NCBI GenBank assembly: GCA_018873245.2
Contig: JAEMBT020000009.1
Span: 11,203,112-11,267,111 of the forward strand
Reading direction: 5' to 3'
From: Archegozetes longisetosus
Taxonomy: Eukaryota; Arthropoda; Arachnida; Sarcoptiformes; Trhypochthoniidae
DNA: 64,000 bases
The notes under the pieces were generated by a model, which saw only the letters and a list, made by a program, of their open reading frames with translations, was not told the DNA's origin and searched no databases. The position numbers were made by a program, and so were the translations under genes. Of this stretch, positions 54,412 through 64,000 are shown in pieces (position 1 is the first letter of the stretch; the number at the start of each line of letters is the position of its first letter).

Positions 54412-55437
54412 ATTTTCAGCAGGAATCCAACTATTCATTGAACTTGGATATCCTAACCATTTAACATATAACTCTTTTTTACCATTTCTAGTTCTAGTCT
54501 TCAGTATCTTTTCAACTTCATAATTTTGATCTTGTTTATCAAACTTTACTAGTTCAGATTCATAAAAAGTACCTTCTATTTCTTCTTCATTATCATCCAT
54601 AATTTTATATGTAACAGGATTAGTATTTAAAACTTTGGATACAGTAAACAATTCTGTTGTCCAATTAGGTAAATAACCTTTATCAAAAGTTCCTTTATAT
54701 TTTGATATTCTTACTTTATCTCCAACTTTGAATTTATTATTTTTATTTGTTTTATTATCTTTAGTATATAAATTATTATATACTATAACTTCATTCACTT
54801 TTTTACTAGCTTCTATTGGAGTCATTTTAATTGAAGTATGATAAGTATTATTATAATTATAAACTAAATCATCAACTATATTTATCCATTTCTTATTACC
54901 AACTTGTGTAAAATATTTCCACATCTTAGTTTTTAAAGTTCTATTAAATCTTTCAACAATAGAAGCTTTAACATCAGTGTTTGTACTAAACCAAATAATA
55001 TTATTACTCTTTAAAAACTTTTGGAATTTGTTATTGGTGAATTCTTTACCTTTATCTGTTTGTAACTTCAAAGGTTTTCTTTCTTTAAATATATTATCAA
55101 AAGATTTAATTATTTCTTCAGCTGTTTTATTCTTTATCGGAATAGCCCATGCATACTTACTAAAACAATCAATAACTGTTAATAAGTAATTATAGCTATC
55201 GTTTTCTTTACTAAATTCTCTCATTTCAACTAAGTCTGCTTGAAACTGATTATCTATTCCTTTAACATAAACTCTTCTAGTTTCAAACTTTTTTCTAATT
55301 GGTTTATGTAAAGTATAAGTATCAACTGTATCTAAGAAATCTTTTACTTCTTTTTGTTTTAGTCCAGTTTTTCTTACTAAATCATTAATACCTGAATAGC
55401 CTTGTTTAGGATCAAAGTAAATATCTTTAAGTAATTG
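54400..55437 (-). CDS. retroviral-type integrase of Polinton with chromodomain
   Basis: The frame is open from 55,437, directly after a TGA. It covers the N-terminal zinc-binding-like region (YFDPKQGYSGINDLVRKTG, then YTLHKPIRKKF), a DDE core (QADLVEM, LQTDKGKEF, SIVERFNRTLK) and a C-terminal chromodomain (VEKILKTRTRNGKKELYVKW ... WIPAENL). There is no ATG before 55,224, so the natural start is lost or the protein is made by read-through. It lies in the same frame as the PLA2-like gene upstream. Confidence 0.85.
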   Translation of the reverse strand, partial: QLLKDIYFDPKQGYSGINDLVRKTGLKQKEVKDFLDTVDTYTLHKPIRKKFETRRVYVKGIDNQFQADLVEMREFSKENDSYNYLLTVIDCFSKYAWAIPIKNKTAEEIIKSFDNIFKERKPLKLQTDKGKEFTNNKFQKFLKSNNIIWFSTNTDVKASIVERFNRTLKTKMWKYFTQVGNKKWINIVDDLVYNYNNTYHTSIKMTPIEASKKVNEVIVYNNLYTKDNKTNKNNKFKVGDKVRISKYKGTFDKGYLPNWTTELFTVSKVLNTNPVTYKIMDDNEEEIEGTFYESELVKFDKQDQNYEVEKILKTRTRNGKKELYVKWLGYPSSMNSWIPAENLRG

Positions 55438-55971
55438 TCATGAAGAATGTCCGAAACCTAACCAGGATTTAGATGACATTAAAGCTGCAACTTTCTTTGC
55501 GTCATTCCTAACATATTCTGGTTGATTTATATCATTTGCTAATCTATTTGCTTCTTGTGCTAATAAATTATCAGCTATATTTCTATTCTTTGTATCTTTA
55601 TCTTTGTCATATGCAATGTCATGTTCAAAGCATGCTTTATCTAAATTATTTATTCCTTTATAACTTTGTGATAATCTTGTATTAAGTTTAGTTCCAGGAC
55701 CACAATAACTATATTTCCCCGTGTTATTAAAACTACCATTTTCTACATTTTCAGATAAAACATCTTTAGGTAAAGATAAATGCATCTCTGGTATTGGAAC
55801 TTTATTCATTAAAGTATTAAGAACTCCTCCACCTTTTTTAATAAATTGATAAAGTTTAGTTCCACAAGATGAACAAGTTCCAGTTATCATAGGTTTATTA
55901 TTTTTAGAACAAATTTCTTTAATATTATTAACTTCTTTTTTACTCTTACATTTTAAACAATAAATCATCAT
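55438..55971 (-). CDS. phospholipase A2-like capsid protein of Polinton
   Basis: An N-terminal zinc ribbon (YCLKCKSKK ... GTCSSCGTKLYQF) is followed by a glycine-rich segment and a PLA2 domain: calcium loop YCGPGTKLN and His-Asp dyad ACFEHDIAYD. The same domain occurs in parvovirus capsids and adintoviruses, where it is thought to breach endosomal membranes. It ends at a TGA that directly precedes the integrase frame, with no intergenic DNA. The missing gap suggests a deletion between the two genes. Confidence 0.75.
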   Translation of the reverse strand: MMIYCLKCKSKKEVNNIKEICSKNNKPMITGTCSSCGTKLYQFIKKGGGVLNTLMNKVPIPEMHLSLPKDVLSENVENGSFNNTGKYSYCGPGTKLNTRLSQSYKGINNLDKACFEHDIAYDKDKDTKNRNIADNLLAQEANRLANDINQPEYVRNDAKKVAALMSSKSWLGFGHSS

Positions 55972-55987
55972 TTATAATTATAAATAA

Positions 55988-56719
55988 ATGTTAGACAATC
56001 TATCAATTCCAATTGAAAATAAAAGGAATAATAATCCTTTACTTCCTAATTCAATTAGAGCTTGTATTGTAGGAAAATCAGGTTGTGGTAAAACAAATTT
56101 GTTATTAAACTTATTGCTTAATGATTGGTTGGATTATGATCACTTATATATCTTTAGTAAATCGTTACATCAACCAGAATATCAGGTGTTAATTAAAGGA
56201 ATAAAAAGTAATTTGACAAAAGAATTAATAGCTGATCTAATAAAGAATAAGTTAACTGATGATTATTATATTAAAAAGATAGGTCAAGGTTTAAAAGAAA
56301 AGAATAAGATAATAGTTGAATATTTTGATGATAGTTCAAGTATACCTGATCCAACTGAATTGAATAAGAATCATAAAAACCTGATAATATTTGATGATAT
56401 TATGTTGGAGAAACAGAACAAATGTGAAGCATATTATACAAGAGGAAGGCATAATAATGTTGATTGTTTTTATATATCACAGAATTATATTAAATTACCT
56501 CGACAAACAATAAGAGAAAATTCAAATTTATTTATGTTATTTCCTCAAGATAATATAACGTTAGATAATTTTTATAGAGATCATTGTACAGATATTAATA
56601 AAAATGAATTTAAATATTTATGTACTAATACATGGAATCATCCTTATAGTTTTGTAACAATTGATTTATCATCAAATAAAGATAAGGGAAAATACAGAAG
56701 AAACTTAAACGACTGTTAA
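55988..56719 (+). CDS. packaging ATPase (FtsK/HerA-type) of Polinton
   Basis: It drives packaging of DNA into the capsid. Walker A GKSGCGKT at residues 29-36; Walker B NLIIFDDIM at about 135-143; a further motif DCFYISQNYIKLP. The 243-aa frame is intact. Start codon: the ATG at 55,988, 17 bp from the start of the divergent PLA2-like gene. Confidence 0.88.
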   Translation: MLDNLSIPIENKRNNNPLLPNSIRACIVGKSGCGKTNLLLNLLLNDWLDYDHLYIFSKSLHQPEYQVLIKGIKSNLTKELIADLIKNKLTDDYYIKKIGQGLKEKNKIIVEYFDDSSSIPDPTELNKNHKNLIIFDDIMLEKQNKCEAYYTRGRHNNVDCFYISQNYIKLPRQTIRENSNLFMLFPQDNITLDNFYRDHCTDINKNEFKYLCTNTWNHPYSFVTIDLSSNKDKGKYRRNLNDC

Positions 56720-56793
56720 ACAACACCGTTTAACGATATAAAAAATCAATCAATTTTTGAACGATCGTTTAATTATTTGATAATAAATAAACA

Positions 56794-57675
56794 ATGTTTT
56801 TGAATATTACTGATCCGAACAAAAGAAGTCAAATTGTTAATGATTTTCTTAAAACTAGAAAAAATATTAAACAAAACTTTGAAGAAGAAAAACTATCCAA
56901 TATTGGATTTAAAGAAGAAACAGAAAAATTATTTAAACCAATAACACAATCTATTAGTGAACAAAATATATCTCATAAAAAAGAATTGAATGCTTTAGGT
57001 GATATGATTTCAACAAATCAAGGAAAGATTTACCAAAAAATTCATCAATTACCTGCAATAACTACTGGATCAGAAATTAAAACAGCAAAACATATACAAG
57101 TGAGTGAATTAATTCAAAAATACTTAAGTGACAACACAAAGAAAAGTAATGCAATATATTCAATAAAATATAATCCTAGTAATAATCATTATTCAATTGG
57201 GAATTCAATTATAAAATTTGATAGTAATTCTATGGAAATCGCTGGTAAAAAATATAATGCAACTGAAGGATTGATGGAATTATTAACTAAAACAGACCCT
57301 AATATAGACATTCTTTTAGATCAAGATATAAATGATTATAAAGAAATACTTGAAAAAACAAATGCCATCTTTCAAAATGCGGATCCAAATTCCAAAAGAT
57401 TAGCATCTGATAGAAGTGCTAAATGGGTAATAATAAGTAAAAAACTGTTTCCAAATATGATTAAAAAGTCAGGAGGAAAATTGAATGATGTAACTTTTCT
57501 ACCAAGTGATCCAGAATCATTAGTAAATCAATTACAATTATCTCTTGCTTCTTATAGTGCAGGAAATAATGGAGAATTTAATAAAATAAATGCGATACTA
57601 GATGAATTATTAAAAATAAAAATGATAACAAAGAATGATTATATAAAAATACATAAGAATGTTTTTTCATTATGA
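56794..57675 (+). CDS. conserved Polinton protein of unknown function
   Basis: 293 aa with a lysine-rich N-terminal helical half (about residues 1-110) and a domain with HYSIGNSIIKFDSNSMEI, KYNATEGLMELLTKTDP and DYKEILEKTNAIFQNADPNS, then SAKWVIISKKLF. This domain is widespread in Polintons and related elements. The frame is intact. I infer a virion or DNA-associated role only from its constant presence. Confidence 0.65.
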   Translation: MFLNITDPNKRSQIVNDFLKTRKNIKQNFEEEKLSNIGFKEETEKLFKPITQSISEQNISHKKELNALGDMISTNQGKIYQKIHQLPAITTGSEIKTAKHIQVSELIQKYLSDNTKKSNAIYSIKYNPSNNHYSIGNSIIKFDSNSMEIAGKKYNATEGLMELLTKTDPNIDILLDQDINDYKEILEKTNAIFQNADPNSKRLASDRSAKWVIISKKLFPNMIKKSGGKLNDVTFLPSDPESLVNQLQLSLASYSAGNNGEFNKINAILDELLKIKMITKNDYIKIHKNVFSL

Positions 57676-57885
57676 TCATATTTTCTTAAAGCCTTTACCA
57701 GTTTTATTAATCAAAGACTTTAAGAACATTTGTTGTTCTGCTGGTAAAGATTTTATTTTTTTCTTATTTGAAGAACTTTTAGTAATTTTCTTAGTTTCTA
57801 AACTAATTCTGTCAGCTGATGACAATCCTTTACCTAATATAAAAGTTTTATTCAATTTAGGATTATTACAGTTATATCTTATCAT
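57676..57885 (-). CDS. small basic Polinton protein
   Basis: 69 aa, rich in Lys and Ser (KKITKSSSNKKKIK) with a C-terminal FLKSLINKTGKGFKK. It fills the gap between the 293-aa protein and the fibre-like gene, so it is probably real. A basic virion core protein is possible. No family recognised. Confidence 0.4.
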   Translation of the reverse strand: MIRYNCNNPKLNKTFILGKGLSSADRISLETKKITKSSSNKKKIKSLPAEQQMFLKSLINKTGKGFKKI

Positions 57886-57934
57886 TTAACTAATTAAAAA
57901 TTGATTTTGATAAATTTACTAATAAATAAGTATA

Positions 57935-58684
57935 ATGTCAATAAACAAGTTCGGATTTAGATCAAATTATGATAATGACATAGATTTAGATAGACAAATC
58001 AATACAGATCTGGACAAATTTGTAAGATCTACAGGAGGAAGTATGGTTGGAGCACTCAATATGAATAACAATAGGATAATGAATTTATCAAATCCTACTG
58101 AACCACTTGATGCAGCAACAAAAAGTATGTTGATAGATTAGATAGTAAAATAAGATTGATAAAAGAAGAACAAGCTAAAGTTGAAAATAAAATAGATGAT
58201 CTTAAAAACGTTGATCATACAGACATGAAAAATAAACAAATTAAAAATGTTGCTGATCCAATTGATCCAAATGATGCAGTAACAAAAGTTATTTAGAGAA
58301 AAGAATATTTTCATTCCTAAAGAATATAAACTAAAGATTCCAAAATACAATGATAAAACAATAAGTGGAGAATTGAAATTAATATCAACTAAAATAGATA
58401 ATTTATTTATTTTAGTTGGTAAATTGACTATATTAGCCAATATTGCAACTAAAACATTGAATATAGCTGAAATGACAAAGCATTTTACTAATTATCAATA
58501 TGTATTTAAATGTGTGCGATATGAAGAATGCAATAAGCAAAGTGTAGATCAATTCATTAATCAAACTTTGGTTGATATTTTAATAAGAGATAATAATATA
58601 TTTCTTATTTCAGGAATTGGCCAAATTAAAACGAATAATTGTTTAGAGATCAACACAACAGTTTATTTGAATGAATCAAATTAA
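57935..58684 (+). pseudogene. fibre-like protein, frameshifted twice
   Basis: The N-terminus ends GGSMVGALNMNNNRIMNLSN, then a P-x-x-DAATK motif, as in tail-fibre and adintovirus fibre-like proteins. A second related repeat (IKNVADPIDPNDAVTK) follows at about 58,235-58,288, and a beta-rich head (ELKLISTKIDNLFILVGKLT) runs to 58,684. After each TK the frame slips by one base at an A run (near 58,125 and 58,286), so three frames hold the parts. Confidence 0.65.
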
Positions 58685-58709
58685 GCTTCCTTCAAGTGTA
58701 GTCTTAATG

Positions 58710-59438
58710 TTATTTTTCTCCTCTCAAATTCAATAACTTTCCATTATTATCTTTCAATCTAATTTGAATATAATCTATTTTATCATTAGTATTAACTGGT
58801 AAATAGATTAGATTCTTTGGCGTTTCAATTATTTTTTCTCCTGGAAGACATTTAGGAAAGAAGCTATAAATTATTGGTTCTTTAGATGAATTAAGATATG
58901 AACCTTGAACTAAACTACATTCAACTAGAATTGAATTAATAGTCAAAATGTTTACTGTACTAGTTCCTTCATTATAAGGATCACTAAATACCTTCTTTTC
59001 ATAACCTAATATAACACTTAGAGATCGTTGACGAGAAAAATCTACTTGATATTTAGCATCCTTAATTTGTAATATACATCTTAGAGTTGCTAGATTAGCT
59101 GAGATATTAATATAACCTTTATTTGTTGACTTATCATAATGACCTCTTGATTTCATGATTCTAAATATTTCAGTATTGATTTGTTTCAATTCATAACTCC
59201 CTTCAGATATCTCTATTTCAAACCAATTAGCTCCCTTATCTATCGAATATCTAAATATATTATTTGTGTTATCTATATTTGGAAAACTATAATACGTTTC
59301 TAAATTAACCAAAGCTATCTCATATTGCTTCTCTTTCTTCAGCTGTATTGGAGGAGAATAATTGGTTATGAAATCAGTACTACTTGAATCTAAAATAAGG
59401 GATATTGAATCTTTAGGTTGTATATAAACTTCAGACAT
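58710..59438 (-). CDS. penton (minor capsid) protein of Polinton
   Basis: 242 aa, intact. The N-terminus MSEVYIQPKDSISLILDSSS, with LKKEKQYEIALVNLETYYSF and IEISEGSYELKQI, is typical of Polinton penton proteins with a single jelly-roll fold. It lies head to head with the major capsid gene, 29 bp apart, suggesting a shared promoter. Confidence 0.75.
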   Translation of the reverse strand: MSEVYIQPKDSISLILDSSSTDFITNYSPPIQLKKEKQYEIALVNLETYYSFPNIDNTNNIFRYSIDKGANWFEIEISEGSYELKQINTEIFRIMKSRGHYDKSTNKGYINISANLATLRCILQIKDAKYQVDFSRQRSLSVILGYEKKVFSDPYNEGTSTVNILTINSILVECSLVQGSYLNSSKEPIIYSFFPKCLPGEKIIETPKNLIYLPVNTNDKIDYIQIRLKDNNGKLLNLRGEK

Positions 59439-59467
59439 TTATTTAAAACGAATTTACGGTATTATAA

Positions 59468-60640
59468 ATGACAACTAATGTAGTAGAAGATTATTTAAAA
59501 ATATCTGATCCACTTCAAACAGATGAAAGTGTATCTGAATATAATTATCATAACTATGAACCGGTAGCAGGCAGTAATCTTAATTCTAACCAACAAATAA
59601 GAATATTAATTGAAAATCAAGATTCATATTATCTACCATCAAAGAGTCTGCTAACAATTAAAGGAAAATTAGTTAAAAGTGATGGGGTAAAATTACTAGA
59701 TACTGAAGTTGTAACATTAGTTAATAATGGAGTAATGTTCTTATTCGATAGAATAGAATATCAAATTGGGGATAAAGTTATCGAATATATTAATCACCCT
59801 GGACAATGTACACTGATGAAAGGTTTATAAATTTATCCAAAAGATTTCGAAAACTCCGGATTAAATATGTGTTGGACATTAGATAAAGGTAAAGGTGAGG
59901 CTAGTCTAACAACAAACAATGGATTCAAGTTACGACATGAAAAGATACAGATAAGAGGTGATGGGAACTTTAGTTTTGTTATTCCTTTAAGTCATATATT
60001 TGGTTTTTGTGAAGATTATAAGAAAGTAATATATGGAGTAAAACAGACCTTAATTTTAACAAGATGTGGCAATGAGGATGCAATATTTAAAGCTGGTACA
60101 GTTTCATGTAAAGTTGAAATAACAAACATAACATGGACAATGCCAAATATTGTACCAAATTTTGAACAATTACATTCTTTGTATAAGATGATTGAAGGTA
60201 AAATATCATTTCCTATTGGTTTCATGTATAGAAATATGGATTCATATGATGTACCATTAAGTAATGAATTTACTTGGCGTTTAGGACCAAGATCAGCATC
60301 TGAGAAACCTAGATATACAATAATAGCTTTTCAAACTGATAGATATAAGAATATAGATAAAAACTCTGCAGTTTTTGATCATTGTGATGTTAGAGACATT
60401 CATGTTAATTTAAATGCTGACAGATATCCAAATATAGATATCATAAATAACTTTAGAAGTGAAGATTATTCTTTTACATATTACTCAGCTAAACAATTCA
60501 GAGAGAAATATTATGGATTAAATGATAACTATAACGATTTTATGATAAGTCTAAATGATTTCAAAGATTTATATCCTTTGTTCGTCATTGATGTTTCAAT
60601 GACGTCTAATTCAGTCAAATTACTCAACGGATGGCAATAA
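59468..60640 (+). pseudogene. major capsid protein (double jelly roll) of Polinton
   Basis: The frame runs 390 codons with a single in-frame TAA at 59,828-59,830. N-terminal part: YEPVAGSNLNSNQQIRI and YYLPSKSLLTIKGKL; C-terminal part: FVIPLSHIFGFCEDYKKVIYG, ITNITWTMPNI, SNEFTWRLG and LYPLFVIDVS. These fit Polinton major capsid proteins. The C-terminus ends inside the left arm of the palindrome and may be truncated. Confidence 0.8.
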
Positions 60641-60940
60641 TATTATTAACAACGAAAAACTTCAAATCAAATTGAATTAAAAAAAGATAATCTGAAATTT
60701 CATATCTAAAAGTTTCTATATATCAGTAGAACTAAATTTTCGCATCTATCATGTCTTTTAAATTCAATGGATTTCTTAAAAAAATAAAAGATAAGATAGA
60801 TACGAAAATTTAGTTCTACTGATATATAGAAACTTTTAGATATGAAATTTCAGATTATCTTTTTTTAATTCAATTTGATTTGAAGTTTTTCGTTGTTAAT
60901 AATATTATTGCCATCCGTTGAGTAATTTGACTGAATTAGA
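60605..60940. repeat. 336-bp palindrome at the Polinton right edge
   Basis: Arms 60,605 to about 60,760 and about 60,785-60,940 are inverted copies, perfect over the outer ~135 bp with a few mismatches near the centre (about 60,772). The left arm includes the last codons of the major capsid gene, so these codons recur inverted at 60,905-60,940. Host-like sequence begins after 60,940. Confidence 0.88.
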
Positions 60941-61775
60941 GTACATTTTGATAGGCAAAACACATAGGAATCAGTAGTAATAAGCCATAGAAAATCACTT
61001 TTTGGGTGGCCATAGCTCGTAAGTGTCTACCGGTCAGCCTTTTTTATATGCCTTTTCGAACATCATATGACATGTTATTTATGCCATAAAAACATTTTTG
61101 AAATCGGTTATTACATAGTCCCGAACTTCCCTCGTAAGTTATTTTGTTTAGTCTGTTATTAATTTTATTATTTTCTTTCAAAACTTAATTCTTTGTTTAA
61201 TTGAAACCTCTGTTTATTAAAGAAACAAAATTTAAATGAGTTTAAAAAATCTCTTATTTAATACATGTCATGCTTTATGTCTACTCTTAAATAATACTAG
61301 AAAAGTTTTTTTCATATGTAATGCTGATCAAGAGATGACTGTTATTGCATACAATCACTCAATTATTGATTACGCATACTCTTGAAGTTAGAAATGACTA
61401 GTATTAAGCTCTATTGTGATTAAGATTTTTTCAAATATCATTATTTATAAATTTTCCATTGAAACATATATTGAATTTTATTATATGAATAAAGTATGAG
61501 GTCAGCTCAATGTTTAAAACAAAATCCAAAAAAGAGGTTAACTCGAGATAGGTTTTTCATTCTTGGGGCGTTCATATATTGAAATTGAGACAGTTATAGT
61601 AACTGATTATAAGTTTAACGAAATTTTTTAACTTCAAAGCAATTCAATGTGAGTTATTGCTATAGAACGGATTTTATGCTTAAATAATTTTCAAAATATG
61701 CACATAAATATACCCAAAAAATTAGTAAAATATTCTCATAAATATTCTCAAAAACTTTACTAATTTAACTCATAT
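60941..61775. other. intergenic sequence
   Basis: No gene recognised between the palindrome and the hAT transposase stop codon. Confidence 0.35.
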
Positions 61776-63266
61776 TTATTTAAAACAATGTACTACAAAG
61801 GTATATCTCAAATTTTCAATAGTAAAACAAAGCCTTTTATCATTTAATACATGCTTAAAACGAGAAAAACTTCGTTCAACATCACAAGATGTGATTGGGG
61901 CGTAAGTGAAAGCAGATAACTCTTCGGGTGTATAAGATCTTAACGTTTCATCATCGGCTTCTTCACCATTCAAGACATTAGAAATAGTAGAAATTAGTTT
62001 GAACCCATCATTTTTACCAAAAACTTCATTAACTTTTATCTTAATTATTTCAGAATATTTTCCATCCAATCGAAGCAACTGTTGTTTAACTTTTTCTACC
62101 ATTTTAACAGCATCAACTAATCTTAAATTTTGCCTTTCTAAATCTTTAATTGTAGTAGTCAAACACTTAAAATTAAGTAAATATGTCAGATCGAATTTAA
62201 GTTTATTTTGTTTAAAAACTTCTTGTGATTTTTTAATTGATTGAGCTTGACTTGAATCAAATTTTTCAGTTATCATTTTGATATCATTATAATTTTCAGC
62301 ATAATAAAATGCTGCATTAAGCCATGTGCCCCAACGAATAAGGCATGGTTCAGGAGGTAAATTTAAATCAGGTAGTATTTCTTTAAAAGTATCGATTCTT
62401 GTAGGAGCTTTAGTGAATATTTTTTTAACATAAGAGATTAATGTATCAACCAATTTGTTATTATCTCTAATTGTTTCAGCTATACGATGTAATCCATGTA
62501 CAATACAAGTCACGTGAATCATTTTAAGGTAATAACATTTCAGATGTTCTCCAGCTTTTTTCATATAAGGTGCTGCATCGGTAACCAACAATAATACATT
62601 ATTTCGTTTTTCCATAAAGTTTTCTCCATAAAGTAATTTTAATGAATCGTCAAATAATACAGATATAGTACTATAATTTGTTTTTTCCAATTCTTGTACA
62701 TTTAATACGAATGACTTTGAAGGTGTATCACTTAATGCTCCTACAATTACAGATCCAACATTTCTGCCTTTAATATCTTTAGTTTCATCGATCGAGATCC
62801 AAATATATTTATATTTTAATGCGGCCCTAATTTTATCCATAACATCACTGTAACATTTAGGCAAATAGGTTTTTCTTATTGTACTTTCATCTGGAATTGA
62901 AAAATTTGTAGAGCTTTTTTGACAATTTGATAAAAATGTTCTAAATTTTTCATTAGATAAGGCTTTATAAGGAATATTCGCTGAAATCAAAGCTTCACAT
63001 AAATCTTTGTTGAAATTTGCATTTTTGTTTAATTCATTCATTGAATCTTCGATAAACTTTTGTTTCTTTTTAGGCGGTTCATTAATTTTAGATCTATGTT
63101 TTTCGGTTTTAATGTGTTGAGCAACTTGTGAATGCTTAGTTGCATTAACTTTGACTTCACATATTAAACAGTATAAATGTGTATTTTGATTGATAAACAC
63201 ATCACTTCCAAACTTTTTAACATAAGATTTTAGTAAATTTTTTAGTGGTACTTTATTTCTTCCCAT
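61776..63266 (-). CDS. hAT-family transposase, intact 496-aa ORF
   Basis: A single-exon protein with an N-terminal BED-like zinc finger (C33, C36, H51, H57), a basic KKKQKF stretch, a DDE-type core (ISIDETKDIKG, LLLVTDAAPYMKKAG, CIVHGLHRI, CLIRWGTW) and a C-terminal hAT dimerisation region (SAFTYAPITSCDVERSFSRF ... ENLRYTFVVHC). It resembles transposases related to CGGBP1. The whole frame is free of stops. No TIR or 8-bp duplication is visible around it, so it may be a recent copy with ends I missed or a domesticated gene. Confidence 0.85.
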   Translation of the reverse strand: MGRNKVPLKNLLKSYVKKFGSDVFINQNTHLYCLICEVKVNATKHSQVAQHIKTEKHRSKINEPPKKKQKFIEDSMNELNKNANFNKDLCEALISANIPYKALSNEKFRTFLSNCQKSSTNFSIPDESTIRKTYLPKCYSDVMDKIRAALKYKYIWISIDETKDIKGRNVGSVIVGALSDTPSKSFVLNVQELEKTNYSTISVLFDDSLKLLYGENFMEKRNNVLLLVTDAAPYMKKAGEHLKCYYLKMIHVTCIVHGLHRIAETIRDNNKLVDTLISYVKKIFTKAPTRIDTFKEILPDLNLPPEPCLIRWGTWLNAAFYYAENYNDIKMITEKFDSSQAQSIKKSQEVFKQNKLKFDLTYLLNFKCLTTTIKDLERQNLRLVDAVKMVEKVKQQLLRLDGKYSEIIKIKVNEVFGKNDGFKLISTISNVLNGEEADDETLRSYTPEELSAFTYAPITSCDVERSFSRFKHVLNDKRLCFTIENLRYTFVVHCFK

Positions 63267-64000
63267 ACTTGTTTAAAAATCTCTTATTAACAATAATTAA
63301 AACTCCCTTATTTTTCACAATTAAAAGTATATTTATATGAAATTCTTAATTTCGAAACACCATTCAAGAAAATGTTTTTAAATGCAGAAAAGTCAGGCTT
63401 TGTTACCAGTTTTGATAAAAGGATTAAAATAATCTGTGCTTTAAAATCTGAATTTCCCACATGTTTCTGTTAAAATATCATTTAATACTAAGAAAATTTT
63501 GAGAATATGCCTGAAATTGAAAATATGTTTGAAAAGTTCAAATATGCTTTTATATGCTTTTATAAATTCGTAAGCTTTAATTAATTAACTTTATATTATC
63601 GATATTTGAGTTAATTTATACGATTTTGAGTGATATGCCCGATATTCTTTTATATGCTTATCCGGTGTATAGTTATTAGACTATCAAATAGGAAGTTGAC
63701 AATTAGCTGACAATTTATACACGGTCTCAGCCGCCGATAAATACTGAATTTGTGGCTTTTGCGAGGGCAGCGAAGTGTATAAAAGCCATTTACAGAGCGA
63801 AATTCGAGGGAAAAAATGTTACACTACATCTTGTTTTCGAAATTTCTTTCGTGCTTTATTGAAAATCTTAAATTCAATGCAATTATTTTATTTCAATAAA
63901 AATGTTAAAGTGGATTGCGTTTATTTTCTCAAGTTTTCAAATTATAAATTTTTCAAATATAACCATCTGAATGATAGCATTGATAAGTTTAATTTAGAGT
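63267..64000. other. upstream of the hAT ORF
   Basis: Repeated ATATGC hexamers occur here (near 63,507, 63,546, 63,556, 63,634 and 63,653), with one more past the 3' end of the gene at about 61,696. They might be subterminal transposase-binding repeats. No gene seen. Confidence 0.3.

Larger units (their letters stand above)
51269..60940. mobile_element. degraded Polinton/adintovirus-like endogenous element
   Basis: A block of viral-type genes: metalloprotease-like, adenain-type protease, polymerase-B tail, integrase, PLA2-like, packaging ATPase, conserved 293-aa protein, fibre-like, penton and major capsid proteins. This set is diagnostic of Polintons (Mavericks) and adintoviruses, which are integrating double-stranded DNA elements of animals. 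It is strongly AT-rich. The left end is undefined; the right end is a palindrome (60,605-60,940), not a normal TIR pair. Most of the polymerase is missing, and several genes carry stops or frameshifts, so this copy is not functional. Confidence 0.9.

Overview
This is an AT-rich animal nuclear window. It has GT-AG introns, many only 50-95 nt, in animal genes: core 1 galactosyltransferase (C1GALT1), a Munc13/BAIAP3-like protein and the kinetochore protein SPC25. The mobile elements are typical of animals: a P element with a THAP finger, mariner, Tc1, hAT, Gypsy, a MULE carrying a Ulp1 protease, and a Polinton. An arthropod, possibly a mite or other arachnid, is my best guess; nothing in the window proves it.

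Layout. 1-2 kb: a tandemly duplicated chemoreceptor-like gene. 2.1-6.25 kb: a complete but broken P element with a foldback element inside it. 6.7-8.0 kb: a mariner element. 8.5-13.76 kb: a young Gypsy element inserted in one arm of a MITE. 15.4-18.1 kb (-): C1GALT1. 18.1-24.5 kb: mostly non-coding, with one isolated LTR. 24.6-27.5 kb (-): a single-exon 972-aa Munc13-like protein. 29.5-31.0 kb (-): SPC25, whose first coding exon is split by a hAT-type MITE. 32.26-48.89 kb: a giant inverted-repeat transposon. 49-51 kb: a tRNA-derived SINE and unassigned ORFs. 51.3-60.9 kb: a degraded Polinton/adintovirus-like element. 61.8-63.3 kb (-): an intact hAT transposase ORF.

The most striking structure is 32,259-48,891. 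Its ~480-bp terminal inverted repeats are almost identical and are built from ~127-bp satellite-like monomers. An exact 8-bp duplication (GAGAATAT) flanks them. Inside are one spliced gene encoding FAR1-like finger, MULE transposase, SWIM finger, Ulp1 protease and PHD finger; a convergent OTU-protease gene; a nested Tc1 element whose transposase has four tiny introns; and several foldback elements.

The second is the Polinton block. It carries a secreted matrix-metalloproteinase-like gene with no cysteine-switch propeptide, a phospholipase A2-like gene, protease, integrase, packaging ATPase, fibre-like, penton and major capsid genes, and only the tail of a family-B DNA polymerase. Several of its genes are broken, and a 336-bp palindrome ends it on the right, so it reads as an old endogenous copy. 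No CRISPR array, rRNA or functional tRNA was seen.
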